Origin: Lachnospiraceae bacterium
Lineage (GTDB): Bacteria > Bacillota > Clostridia > Lachnospirales > Lachnospiraceae
Direction of reading: 5' to 3'
DNA length: 64,000 nucleotides
Assembly (NCBI GenBank): GCA_002892395.1
Contig: NBBL01000004.1
Coordinates: 169,504 to 233,503 of the forward strand
Below, piece by piece: positions 15,476 to 23,893 of the stretch. The position numbers and the translations under genes are program-made. Below the pieces are notes generated by a model. That model saw nothing but the letters and a program-made list of their open reading frames with translations. It ran no database searches and was not told where the DNA came from. Each line of letters starts with the position of its first letter. Position 1 is the first letter of the stretch.

Positions 15476-17260
15476 TTACTCCGACAGCTCCCGCTTCAAA
15501 AAGCTTCCAGCGATACGGGAAAAGTTTTCGATTCCATTCAAATAGGCGAAGGAATTCCCAAAAATGATTTTCTCATCCTCCAGCTCTTCTTCCTCCCCGA
15601 CAAACAACCCGATCACTGTGATCCCTTTTCTCCGCAGCGCACGAATCTGCTTGGCACTGTCCCAAACAGCATACTCGCCGGTGTAGGACGGAAAAAGCTT
15701 TGCCCGTTTCTGACTTACAATCTGATCGTTCGGAATCCCGTCGCTCAGCATCAGCAGAATCCGCTTTTCCTCCGGTCTGTCCAAAAGTCCTGCAGCGCAG
15801 GCCTTCACCGCCAGTCCGTCCCGGTTGTTGCAGCTTCCGTAATACTCAAAGATTCTTAAATTTTCAGGGTGCCCGCCCTCATAATCCCGAAAACGGCGCA
15901 AAACCGTAAAATCTCCGAGTGTACAAAAACTCATCACGCGATGCGGAATCTGCACCTCATCCAAGGCCTCGCTCAAAATATAGCCCTGCAGCGCAACCAT
16001 CCCCTGCCTCGACTGGAGAGAGCCGCTGCCGTCAAGCAGAATGTCCACAACAAAGTCTTTCTTTTCATTCTGAATTTCTCTCAAAAACAAATTGGGATTG
16101 TTTGTTCTGCCAAGATTCCAGAGCTTAGACGGAATCAGCCTTCCAAAGCTGGCATGGTACGTATCCTTTTCCTCCCGCACACGGACAGCATTACAAAATG
16201 CATCCGAAATGGATCGAATGCTCTGGTGCACCTGCGCCCGGTGCTCCTCCAAAAGGGATTGATTTTCTTCTCGTATTCGGTTGTAAAAGCCTTCCATGGA
16301 GGAACTGCTTCGCAGTACATCCTTTGATAATCCATCCGTAAAATGCAGCCTGCAGCCGGAATGGACGCCGACACACAGCTCCCCGGTCAGCGCATCCAAT
16401 GCTTTTTGTGTCAAAAAGCTTTTTCCGAATTGATGTTCAATCGAAGCCTCTACCCGCGCCATGGATGCATCATCCAGTATCAGATCCTCTCCTGCTCCCC
16501 TGGTTTCGTGTTCCTTTCGCTCCCCGTCAGATGACCCTGTGATCTGAAACAAAGTCTCTTCCTTTTGCCCGTGATCGGAGCCTTCCTCCTCGCCCGTCTC
16601 CTTTCCGACCACGCGGAATTTTTTTCGAAATCCACGCTCGCTCAGCATCGTGTACAGTGTGACTGCCCGACTGACGAGGGCTTCTGCACTCCGGCACGCC
16701 ATGGCTCCCTCAATCTTTTGCATCAGCTTTTGCCACTGCCCGCTTGCTTCCCTCCGATTGCCCAGCTGTGCTTCCAGCCAATTCCTTTCCAACTCTCCCC
16801 ATACCGTGTGGGTGAGCCTTTGCATATCCCCGGTCAGAAGTGTGTGAAAGGCAGACCGCCTAAGCTCCGCAATCCCGGGACGTTGCTCACAGAGCGCCCG
16901 ATACAAGGCGCTGTCAAGGCAAACAAAAAACAAGGGGAGAAGAACCTCTTTCTCCTTTTCTCTCCTGAAAATTTCCCGTCCGAGCCATGCGTCCAGCTGT
17001 CTCAATCCGTTTAATTCCGGTTTCCTCTCCCCGGATTCACACTCCGCTTTCCTTCGTTCCGAATAAACGATCTCTGCATAACCAAGCAGCGCCGCGCTAT
17101 AGAGGCAGGGCTGATCCCCCGCTTCTCTCCACGCTTTGCTCGCCAAATCCACGCACTCAGGAAGGCGCTTCCGCCCCGATTGACCTGACACCGTGCCAAG
17201 CAATCCTAAAAATCGAAGTCTTTTTTTCTCCTCCGAAGGAGATGATCGTTCCGATTGCAT
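15476..17260 (-). CDS. VWA-domain protein, NorD/CbbO-like partner of MoxR ATPase
   Basis: 594-aa soluble protein. The long N-terminal part is helical and charged; the C-terminal von Willebrand A domain carries the MIDAS motif DGSGS at residues 410-414 (context DFVVDILLDGSGSLQSRQ) and a later conserved LMLSDGIPND. MoxR/VWA pairs act as ATP-dependent remodelling machines that insert metals or activate partner complexes. The gene overlaps no other but its ribosome site lies within the end of moxR, 10 bp upstream. The target is unknown; NorD (nitric oxide reductase activation) is only the nearest family type. Confidence 0.85.
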   Translation of the reverse strand: MQSERSSPSEEKKRLRFLGLLGTVSGQSGRKRLPECVDLASKAWREAGDQPCLYSAALLGYAEIVYSERRKAECESGERKPELNGLRQLDAWLGREIFRREKEKEVLLPLFFVCLDSALYRALCEQRPGIAELRRSAFHTLLTGDMQRLTHTVWGELERNWLEAQLGNRREASGQWQKLMQKIEGAMACRSAEALVSRAVTLYTMLSERGFRKKFRVVGKETGEEEGSDHGQKEETLFQITGSSDGERKEHETRGAGEDLILDDASMARVEASIEHQFGKSFLTQKALDALTGELCVGVHSGCRLHFTDGLSKDVLRSSSSMEGFYNRIREENQSLLEEHRAQVHQSIRSISDAFCNAVRVREEKDTYHASFGRLIPSKLWNLGRTNNPNLFLREIQNEKKDFVVDILLDGSGSLQSRQGMVALQGYILSEALDEVQIPHRVMSFCTLGDFTVLRRFRDYEGGHPENLRIFEYYGSCNNRDGLAVKACAAGLLDRPEEKRILLMLSDGIPNDQIVSQKRAKLFPSYTGEYAVWDSAKQIRALRRKGITVIGLFVGEEEELEDEKIIFGNSFAYLNGIENFSRIAGSFLKRELSE

Positions 17261-17270
17261 GGGTCTCTCC

Positions 17271-18161
17271 TCAGCTCTCGAACATCTCAGATGCCTTCAG
17301 GCTCTCCGAAAATCGCGTGCGGATCACATCCTCCACCAGCTGACGCTCAAATGGATCAAAGCACTTATCCGATACGCCTGCCTTCAGTGCGTGGAACGGC
17401 GGTATGCCGATTCGTATCATGCGCAGTGCCGCAATCATCCCTCTCAGATCCACAGCGCGGGAAGAGACCTCTCCGCTCTCCGCCTTTTCATGAAGATCCA
17501 AAAAAAGTGCTGACAGCTGATCCAGTATGGTTTTTTTCACACCCGGAAGCTTTTGGTCAAACAGCCGGTTTAATTCCTCCCGGGACAGCACCGGCATCTG
17601 AATCACAACAAAGCGGGACACCAGTGCCTCATTCAGCTCCCTCGTGCCTGCATACCCGTAATTCATGGTCCCGATAAAACGTGTCGCAGGATGCAGTGCA
17701 ATCCGCTGGTACCCGGGAACATCAATCAGCCGCCTGTAGTCCAGCGCCGCGTGAAGCACTGCCATCGCATCGCTTTTTGCCATATTGATCTCGTCCAGAA
17801 TTCCAAAGCCGCCATATTCCGCGCAGCGATAGATCGGCCCCTTCCGCAAGGTTACACGATTGTTTTCAAAGGTGTCCGTCCCAATCAGCATACTGCTGTC
17901 CACGCCGACGTGAAACGACATGGAATAGACCGGTCTCTCCATGAGCCACGCAAGATTTTCCGCCAGAATATTCTTTCCCGTCGCCTTGCTGCCGCAGAGC
18001 AGAACATTTTCCCCTTCCAGCAAAGCCGCCAAAGCAATTTCCAGTATGTCTTCCCCAATAAAGTCCGTCGTCGGCTCTGTCACCCGGTATTTGACTGCTT
18101 CATCCACGGGATACTGCCGCCGGAATTCTCTGAGTTTTTCTTCTAACCTGGGATTCATCAT
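17271..18161 (-). CDS. MoxR-type AAA+ ATPase (NorQ/CbbQ-like)
   Basis: 296 aa, one AAA+ module. Walker B is ILDEIN (residues 121-126), and sensor and arginine-finger regions (TMNYGYAG, NEALVSRFV) are present. The Walker A loop reads GSKATGKN (57-64): the usual Thr/Ser after Lys is Asn, which is atypical because that hydroxyl normally ligates Mg2+. AAGGAG is 5 bp before the first of two ATGs. It is translated just ahead of the VWA gene and likely forms a complex with it. Confidence 0.88.
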   Translation of the reverse strand: MMNPRLEEKLREFRRQYPVDEAVKYRVTEPTTDFIGEDILEIALAALLEGENVLLCGSKATGKNILAENLAWLMERPVYSMSFHVGVDSSMLIGTDTFENNRVTLRKGPIYRCAEYGGFGILDEINMAKSDAMAVLHAALDYRRLIDVPGYQRIALHPATRFIGTMNYGYAGTRELNEALVSRFVVIQMPVLSREELNRLFDQKLPGVKKTILDQLSALFLDLHEKAESGEVSSRAVDLRGMIAALRMIRIGIPPFHALKAGVSDKCFDPFERQLVEDVIRTRFSESLKASEMFES

Positions 18162-18163
18162 GT

Positions 18164-18463
18164 TTACTCCTTGATTACAACGTTTGCCGTTTCTGTCATA
18201 ATGCTACATGCTGTCTCTACCACAGCGCTGCTCGCTGTCTCTACTACAGTGCTGCTTGCTGTTTCTACCATAACGCTGCCTTCTGTCCCTGTCACAGTGC
18301 TACATGCCATTTCTGTCGCAGTGCTGCTTGCTGTCTCTACCATAACGCTGCTTGCTGTTTCTACCATAACGCTGCCTTCTGTCCCTGTCTCAGCGCTACA
18401 TACCGTTTCTGTCACGGCGCTGCTTGCTGTTTCTACCACAGTGCTGCTCACCTTCTCTATCAT
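18164..18463 (-). CDS. Repetitive 99-aa ORF with 8-residue period
   Basis: Open frame made of twelve 8-residue units close to the pattern VVETASSA/MVETASSV. It has no strong ribosome site and the opposite strand is open as well, so it may not be translated. Its stop codon lies inside the Shine-Dalgarno region of moxR (AAGGAGTAA), so if translated it would be coupled to moxR. No family is recognised. Thr, Ser, Glu and Val dominate; there is no signal peptide. Confidence 0.35.
   Translation of the reverse strand: MIEKVSSTVVETASSAVTETVCSAETGTEGSVMVETASSVMVETASSTATEMACSTVTGTEGSVMVETASSTVVETASSAVVETACSIMTETANVVIKE
18174..18462. repeat. 24-bp tandem repeat (about 12 units)
   Basis: Degenerate minisatellite with an exact 24-bp period, unit similar to GCTGCTTGCTGTTTCTACCA followed by 4 bases. 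Units diverge by several substitutions without breaking the period or the frame, which is unusual for drifting non-coding DNA. Confidence 0.88.
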
Positions 18464-18479
18464 AACACTTCAAGACAAA

Positions 18480-18511
18480 AAGCGGAGTCTTCCAAATGGA
18501 AAACTCCGCTT
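18480..18511 (-). terminator. Intrinsic terminator after the YjiH-like gene
   Basis: 9-bp stem AAGCGGAGT/ACTCCGCTT with a 14-nt loop, followed on the minus strand by TTTGTCTT. It separates the YjiH-like gene from the repeat-moxR-ptsI unit downstream. Confidence 0.8.
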
Positions 18512-18535
18512 ACGATACCGGATCGAATTTTTCTT

Positions 18536-19888
18536 TTAAAACAGCACCTGCGCCAGCGGGCAAACAATGAGAAGAGAAATCACAGTCCTCTCCAAAAAAA
18601 TCACAAACATATCCAAAAGACTTACGGGAAGCTTGGAGGCAAGAATCAGCCCTCCCACCTCCGACAGATACAGCACCTGTGTCACGGAGACAACCGCAAC
18701 AATAAACCGGGTCATTTCACCGGCTCCGGCTCCTGCAATCAAAATTGATGGGGTAAACATGTCGACAAACCCCACGATCATCGTGGAAGCAGCGGCAGCA
18801 GTATCCGCCTTCGGTACCCCGAGGAGCGCAAGCAGCGGGCGGAAGGGAATCCCCATCCATTCGAACACCGGAGTATGGTTCGCAATGATCAGCGCAACGG
18901 TTCCGATGCACATGACAGTCGGCAGTACGCCAAACCACATCTTGGCAGAATTTAAGGCCCCCTTTGAGAGAAATTCCCCGACTCCCCGGTGCTGCGAGAC
19001 GCGATCCATGGCAAGCTTCATCCCGTACTCCCCAGCAGAGCGGTACCCCTCCGGAATGGTCTCCGGCATCCTTGCTCCCTCCTTCAAATAGCTGTCTTTC
19101 TTGCGGCTAAGCGGAGGGATCCTGGGGGAAATGAAGGCACACACCACGCCGATCAAAACAATCGTCAGATAGTAGATCCCAAACATCTCCACTAAGTCCA
19201 CCTGGTTCAGCACCACGAGACTGAAGGTGATCGATACCGCAGAAAAAGTCGTCGCAATGACAGAGGCCTCCCGTGCGGAATAGTATCCTCCCTCATACTG
19301 ATTGCAAGTCAGCATCACTCCCAGCGTTCCGTCTCCAATCCAGGACGTGATACAATCCACCGCCGCGCGCCCCGGCACCATAAACAGCGGACGCATCAAT
19401 TTTGTCATCAGCGCTCCCACATACTCCAGAAGTCCGAAATCCAGCAAAAGCGGGAGCAAAAGACCGGCTATGACAAAAATGATGACCAAGGTGCAAAGAA
19501 GATCGTAGAGAATGAAGCCCCCCTGATCTCCTCCGGAGATCAGGCCAAAAAATCCCGTTTCGACACCCAGCATGGTGATCCAGCAGAACATACAGCCAAT
19601 CACGCGGATCGCCGTCCAGAACAGGGAGACCCCGAAAATCTCATCCAGCATTTTGTGTCTTGCCATCCACTTAGGCTTTATGAGAGAAACCACCGACATG
19701 ACTGCGGAAACCGTCAAAATTCCGGTGCACAGTAACGGAAGGACGTCCCCGATGGCAGCCGCAATGTGATCGGCAATAATTTTTACAATCACCGTCCACT
19801 TACCCTGATAGTTGACCGGAATCATAAACAGCACAATTCCCGCGACCGATGGCACAATGAAAAGTAGTTTTTTTCTGAACTGCTCCAT
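18536..19888 (-). CDS. YjiH family membrane protein (nucleoside recognition/Gate domain)
   Basis: 450-aa polytopic protein with about ten membrane segments, including two Gate-type halves (for example TSWIGDGTLGVMLTCNQYE and PKADTAAAASTMIVGFVDMF). YjiH proteins are uncharacterised transporters related to nucleoside and concentrative carriers. I start at ATG reading MEQFRKKLLFI because it opens the first helix; the upstream 38 codons cross a hairpin. It is single-gene, with terminators on both sides. Confidence 0.85.
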   Translation of the reverse strand: MEQFRKKLLFIVPSVAGIVLFMIPVNYQGKWTVIVKIIADHIAAAIGDVLPLLCTGILTVSAVMSVVSLIKPKWMARHKMLDEIFGVSLFWTAIRVIGCMFCWITMLGVETGFFGLISGGDQGGFILYDLLCTLVIIFVIAGLLLPLLLDFGLLEYVGALMTKLMRPLFMVPGRAAVDCITSWIGDGTLGVMLTCNQYEGGYYSAREASVIATTFSAVSITFSLVVLNQVDLVEMFGIYYLTIVLIGVVCAFISPRIPPLSRKKDSYLKEGARMPETIPEGYRSAGEYGMKLAMDRVSQHRGVGEFLSKGALNSAKMWFGVLPTVMCIGTVALIIANHTPVFEWMGIPFRPLLALLGVPKADTAAAASTMIVGFVDMFTPSILIAGAGAGEMTRFIVAVVSVTQVLYLSEVGGLILASKLPVSLLDMFVIFLERTVISLLIVCPLAQVLF

Positions 19889-19920
19889 GCTTTTTCCCTT
19901 TTCTGTCCAAAATTCATAAA

Positions 19921-19958
19921 AATTAAAAACAGCCTCATGAGTATACTTCATGAGGCTG
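19921..19958 (-). terminator. Intrinsic terminator of the DIP1984/structured RNA transcript
   Basis: 11-bp perfect stem CAGCCTCATGA/TCATGAGGCTG with 7-nt loop, followed on the minus strand by TTTTTAATTTTT. It is the first terminator downstream of the DIP1984 gene and of the RNA element, so both can be on one transcript. Confidence 0.88.
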
Positions 19959-20100
19959 CGTATTTCAAGTAATGTTTCAGATATCCTTGCCCGAATCTGC
20001 ATGGATATACAATTTTTTCAAATCCCCAAGCCCTCCCTCGTTCTGTGACACATGCTCCGGTTATAACAATATTGGATGACATTGCAATTGTGAGCGATCT

Positions 20101-20218
20101 GGCAATCTGTGTAAAAGGGATTCGAACCCGGCCGTGCCCTCTTGCCTGCCATGTGCGATTAAGCAGTTTGAAGCTCCATTCTCTGCTTCCGAGATCGCAT
20201 ACTCCTCACAGAACTACC
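20101..20218 (-). ncRNA. Structured tRNA-mimicking RNA, candidate bacterial Y RNA-like (YrlA)
   Basis: The ends pair in a long closing helix: GGTAG, a bulged T, then TCTGTG on the 5' side against CACAGA and TTGCC on the 3' side. Inside lie a two-tier hairpin (TGCGAT/ATCGCA enclosing AAGCAG/CTGCTT) and a T-arm-like hairpin GGGTTCGAATCCC directly before the 3' strand. No acceptor stem or CCA-ready tRNA body exists, so it is not a tRNA gene. A bulged terminal helix plus a tRNA-like T-arm is the architecture known for bacterial Y RNAs. It begins 13 bp after the DIP1984 stop codon. No Rsr/Ro60 gene is in the window. Confidence 0.55.
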
Positions 20219-20230
20219 TGCAAAACCAAG

Positions 20231-20686
20231 TCAGACTGCCAATTCCACAGACCAGTTGGCGCTTTGAATCTTATTGTCTGTCAGGCGAAGCTCTTTCGAT
20301 ATCCGGTCGACCTTTTTTTGAATTTCACGCACATTAACCGCACAAATCACCTTAATCTCCGTGTGAAGCGCACGTCCGCTTAAATTGGACGCATCCCGGA
20401 CAATATCCTGATATGCAGCGGCCTTTCGCTTCAGACAATCCCGGTCAGCCATCCACTCTGTCAGCGTCTTACCGTCTACGATCGTTTTGCAATTGGTCAG
20501 ATTGATCGCCGCGATCAAAAAATTCAACCGCCGAATCGCTTCATCCAGCTCTTCGATCAGTGCATTCGGATCCTCCGCCGTTTTTTCCCCCTCCTGCACC
20601 GTCACATTGTTGCTGATTCGCTCTTCAAGCTGACTGATCTTTCGATTGAGATCCGCTCTCTCCTGTAACGCCTCCGCAAGCTTCAT
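20231..20686 (-). CDS. DIP1984 family protein
   Basis: 151-aa helical, highly charged protein. Its start MKLAEALQERADLNRKISQL and the motifs IEELDEAIRRLNFLIAAIN and TEWMADRD match the DIP1984 (septicolysin-like) family. The N-terminal 40 residues should form a coiled coil. The function of the family is not established. GGAGGAG precedes the ATG. The structured RNA element follows closely on the same strand, ahead of a shared terminator; a functional link is inferred from this arrangement only. Confidence 0.85.
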   Translation of the reverse strand: MKLAEALQERADLNRKISQLEERISNNVTVQEGEKTAEDPNALIEELDEAIRRLNFLIAAINLTNCKTIVDGKTLTEWMADRDCLKRKAAAYQDIVRDASNLSGRALHTEIKVICAVNVREIQKKVDRISKELRLTDNKIQSANWSVELAV

Positions 20687-20791
20687 AGGACGATTCTCCT
20701 CCCGTCAAACATATGTGATATGGCAGCGTTGACTGCCCTGTCAGCGCAATTGCTCTTAAGTGATTGTAACACAAAAGCTCAAAAAGGGGGA

Positions 20792-21040
20792 TTAGATCGA
20801 ACTTTTCACCGAGTTTGTTTCATCATCGTAAATCCACTCGCGACCACCGGAAATTCCGGAATACCGATCTTGTTCTATTCCAAGTTCTTTTTGTGGGTAT
20901 TTTTTCAGAATCCAAAAATGCATTAATACGTAGTAACTGATCCCGGAAACAACAGAACCTGCAAAGAATGCGATGGATGGAAACATCAGATCGCTTATAT
21001 GATCCAGCTCATTCTCCTCTGAGCCTCTGAACTCAACCAC
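20792..21040 (-). CDS. Hypothetical small membrane-associated protein
   Basis: 82 codons from GTG, overlapping the preceding short gene by 8 bp. A single hydrophobic segment (about residues 20-44, FPSIAFFAGSVVSGISYYVL) is followed by a charged C-tail. No convincing ribosome site is present, so translation would rely on coupling with the upstream gene; an internal ATG at residue 19 is the alternative. No family is recognised. Confidence 0.4.
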   Translation of the reverse strand: MVEFRGSEENELDHISDLMFPSIAFFAGSVVSGISYYVLMHFWILKKYPQKELGIEQDRYSGISGGREWIYDDETNSVKSSI

Positions 21041-21266
21041 TAATCATAAAGTCCATAACCTTTTTCATATCTTCAGGCTCTGAAATGATCAACTCCAATT
21101 CATTGATTGTAGCCTTAGTAAAAAGATTAGCTGTAAACAGCATCTGTGAAAGTTTGGATTTCAGATTGATGCGATCACCCTCTTTGGACACCAACCAAAC
21201 TTCACCTTTACATTGATTCAGTGTTCTAAAAAGCCCATCAACATCCTGTATATTCGTAAGCTTCAT
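21033..21266 (-). CDS. Hypothetical protein, 77 aa
   Basis: ATG with AGGAGGATATATAA directly upstream. The small soluble protein (MKLTNIQDVDGLFRTLNQCK) has no motif I can name; similar short proteins occur beside ABC sugar operons in Lachnospiraceae as far as I recall. It starts 20 bp after the stop of the permease gene, so it belongs to the end of the sugar operon transcript. Confidence 0.6.
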   Translation of the reverse strand: MKLTNIQDVDGLFRTLNQCKGEVWLVSKEGDRINLKSKLSQMLFTANLFTKATINELELIISEPEDMKKVMDFMISG

Positions 21267-21286
21267 TTATATATCCTCCTGGCAAG

Positions 21287-22255
21287 TTATTTTCTTGACT
21301 GATCAATTACGACTGCCGCAAGAATAATAACACCCATTGCTACGGTCTGCCAATAGGAAGATACTCCCAAAAGACTCAAAGCATTATTGATAATTCCAAT
21401 AATAATGAGCCCAACTACTGTCTGTGGAATTCCTCCACGTCCACCTGACATACTAGTTCCACCCATTGCTACAGCAGCAATTGCATTCAATTCATATCCA
21501 TTGGCTGCTGTTGCCTGTCCATTTTGGAGCTTGGATGCCAATACTAATCCCGCAAGAGCGGCAAGAATTCCAGAAATCACATAAACTGAAAAACGAATTT
21601 TGGTTACATTGATTCCCGTCAGCTTGGCAACTTCCTGGTTGCTGCCGACTGCATAGACATAACGTCCAAAACATGTCTTCTTCAGAATGATATAAGAGAT
21701 GGCAATAATAATCACCATAAGTATTACAGAAACAGGAACAATACCTATGTTACGTAGACCAACCCATCCGAAACTTTCTGGAAGGCCATATACAGGCTTG
21801 GCATCTGTGAATACATATGCCAGTCCTCTCGCCGCATTCATCATAGCCAGCGTTGCAATAAACGGAGGTACATTAAGTTTTGCAATCGAAAATCCAGTAA
21901 TAGAGCCACAGATTCCGCCAACCACAATTGTAGTTCCGAAAATCACCAATACAGAAGTTAAAATTCCTGCATTTGAAAATTGCTTAATCAAGCTTGCCCC
22001 CGCAACACCAGCAATGGCTGCAACAGATCCAACAGAAAGATCTATACCATCTGAAAGGATGGCAAATGTCATACCACAAGCAATCAAGGCATTAATTGAA
22101 ATCTGGATCAAAATATTCTTCAAATTTCCTACCATAGCAAACCTTGGTACTCCAACCATACATCCCGCAAAAAGTACTATTGCAAAGATAAGCATTGTAT
22201 TATCTGATACGAAGGCACTCATCCCTCTTTTTTTTGGATTGGAATTCATAATCAT
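21287..22255 (-). CDS. Sugar ABC transporter permease (RbsC-like)
   Basis: 322-aa integral membrane protein with about 8-10 helices, of the ribose/galactose-type permease family (BPD_transp_2). The conserved stretch ALIACGMTFAILSDGIDLSV and the EAA-like loop with ELNAIAAVAMGGTSMSGG are present. The start ATG overlaps the stop of the ATPase gene by 4 bp. It works with the neighbouring ATPase and lipoprotein as one importer. Confidence 0.94.
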   Translation of the reverse strand: MIMNSNPKKRGMSAFVSDNTMLIFAIVLFAGCMVGVPRFAMVGNLKNILIQISINALIACGMTFAILSDGIDLSVGSVAAIAGVAGASLIKQFSNAGILTSVLVIFGTTIVVGGICGSITGFSIAKLNVPPFIATLAMMNAARGLAYVFTDAKPVYGLPESFGWVGLRNIGIVPVSVILMVIIIAISYIILKKTCFGRYVYAVGSNQEVAKLTGINVTKIRFSVYVISGILAALAGLVLASKLQNGQATAANGYELNAIAAVAMGGTSMSGGRGGIPQTVVGLIIIGIINNALSLLGVSSYWQTVAMGVIILAAVVIDQSRK

Positions 22256-23781
22256 CCCTCCTTAACGTTCTTATCTGACGTTTCTTTACTTGCAAAACTC
22301 ATAACACGCTCTTCTGTCGCTTCTGTTTCATCCAAAAAACCAGAAACAACTCCTTCACGCATCACCATAATACGATTAGAACAACCTATAACTTCTGGCA
22401 ATTCAGAAGATACCAAAATGATACTTCCCCCCTTTTCCACAAATTCTTTCATAAGTTCATAGATTTCCGACTTTGCATTTACATCAATTCCTCTTGTAGG
22501 TTCATCCATGATCAGAATTTTAGACTCCGCAAGCAACCATTTCGCGATAACAACCTTTTGTTGATTTCCTCCGGAAAGATTTTTAGTTATCGCTAACTCA
22601 GAGGGGGTTTTGATACCGAGTCTCTTTATATATTCAATTGACTCGCGCTTCTCCCAATCGAAATCGATAAATCCATGATTTGATGTCTCATAAAGCGCTG
22701 CCAATGATGTATTCTCTTTTACATTTTTCTCAAGCAATAATCCTTGTGCTCTTCGATCTTCGGGAATCAGTCCAAGACCTTTCTGAATTGTATCCTTTGG
22801 CGTCTTAGCATGATAAGGTTTCCCATAAAGGAAACATTCTCCGCTGTCATAAGGATCTGCACCAAATACTGCTCGCATAACTTCAGTACGTCCGGCTCCA
22901 ATCAAGCCTGCAACACCTAATATTTCGCCTTTATAAAGCTGGAACGACACATTTTTAAACGCATTGCCACGCGTGAGATTTTTGACCTCCAAAACCTCTT
23001 CATGTTCCTTTGGCGTTACCGGCTTATAATAGTAGTTGGAAATCTCACGTCCGACCATCATTTTAACCATTTGGTCTTCAGTAACATCACTGACTGGAAG
23101 AGTCCTCACCAAGGTACCATCTCGGAGAACTGTCAATGTATCTCCTATTTCCATAATTTCCTGTAGCCTATGAGAAATATAAATAATCGCTACGTTCTCT
23201 TTTTTTAACTTCTGAATAACCTTGAAAAGAGACATGACTTCATGATCGGAAAGCGAACTGGTTGGCTCATCCATGATAACCATTTTACTGTTTTGAGAAA
23301 CAGCACGGATGATCTCTACCATCTGCTTGGCTCCGTTATTTAAATCTCTGATATAAGCTTTTGGATCAATATCAATATCAATATCATCGAGCAACTTTTG
23401 CGTCTCCTTTATCATACGATCAGAATCTGCAAATGCTCCTTTTTTCAATTCTCTCCCCAGAAAAACATTCTCATATACAGTGAGATCTTCTATGACACTC
23501 AGTTCCTGATGAATTACACTAATTCCAAGTTCCTGCGACTGCCTGATGTTAGTAAAATAACGCGGGGTTCCTTCGATTACAACTTCACCCTGATCCGGCT
23601 GATAGATTCCTGCTATAATTTTGATAATTGTCGATTTTCCTGCACCATTTTCACCCAAAAGCACATGCACATTCCCAGGGAAAAATTGGATGGAGATGTC
23701 TTCAAGCACCTTCACACCTGGAAACGACTTTTTAATATGCTTTAATTCAACAAGAGGCTGTCCCTGCGCGATCTGCCCCAT
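22252..23781 (-). CDS. Sugar ABC transporter ATP-binding protein (RbsA/MglA-like)
   Basis: 509 aa from the ATG behind AAAGGGGAGCATA; upstream frame is not conserved. Two fused ABC domains: the first with Walker A GENGAGKST, signature LNNGAKQMVE and Walker B MVIMDEPTSS; the second with the degenerate P-loop GLIGAGRTE, signature LSGGNQQKV and ILIMDEPTRG. This arrangement, one degenerate site, is normal for RbsA-type proteins. Energises uptake with the permease, 4-bp overlap. A large hairpin separates it from the binding protein gene upstream. Confidence 0.95.
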   Translation of the reverse strand: MGQIAQGQPLVELKHIKKSFPGVKVLEDISIQFFPGNVHVLLGENGAGKSTIIKIIAGIYQPDQGEVVIEGTPRYFTNIRQSQELGISVIHQELSVIEDLTVYENVFLGRELKKGAFADSDRMIKETQKLLDDIDIDIDPKAYIRDLNNGAKQMVEIIRAVSQNSKMVIMDEPTSSLSDHEVMSLFKVIQKLKKENVAIIYISHRLQEIMEIGDTLTVLRDGTLVRTLPVSDVTEDQMVKMMVGREISNYYYKPVTPKEHEEVLEVKNLTRGNAFKNVSFQLYKGEILGVAGLIGAGRTEVMRAVFGADPYDSGECFLYGKPYHAKTPKDTIQKGLGLIPEDRRAQGLLLEKNVKENTSLAALYETSNHGFIDFDWEKRESIEYIKRLGIKTPSELAITKNLSGGNQQKVVIAKWLLAESKILIMDEPTRGIDVNAKSEIYELMKEFVEKGGSIILVSSELPEVIGCSNRIMVMREGVVSGFLDETEATEERVMSFASKETSDKNVKEG

Positions 23782-23801
23782 TATGCTCCCCTTTCCTAAT
23801 A

Positions 23802-23833
23802 GACAGCTGCTGTTTACATTAGCAGCAGCTGTC
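23802..23833 (-). promoter_or_regulatory. Intergenic hairpin between binding-protein and ATPase genes
   Basis: An 11-bp perfect inverted repeat GACAGCTGCTG/CAGCAGCTGTC without a T-run, just after the binding protein gene. Such hairpins usually stabilise the upstream message and lower expression of downstream genes, giving excess binding protein. Confidence 0.6.
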
Positions 23834-23893
23834 CAGGTCACTTAATTTCTAGCAAACAGTCTATATTTTATACAGACATGCTATACTTGATAG

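Noticed and set aside
14771..15859. A 362-codon open frame on the plus strand
   Set aside because: Antisense to ptsI and the VWA gene, both of which have clear family motifs; translation is low-complexity Arg/Leu/Pro/Ser.
18174..18462. CRISPR-like array
   Set aside because: Units are contiguous 24-bp repeats with no unique spacers and no cas genes nearby.
20106..20212. Possible tRNA gene (even tRNA-Sec because of a TTCAAA loop)
   Set aside because: The T-arm-like hairpin is there but the acceptor, D-arm and anticodon stems do not pair as in a tRNA; the actual pairing gives a different architecture, reported as a Y RNA-like element.
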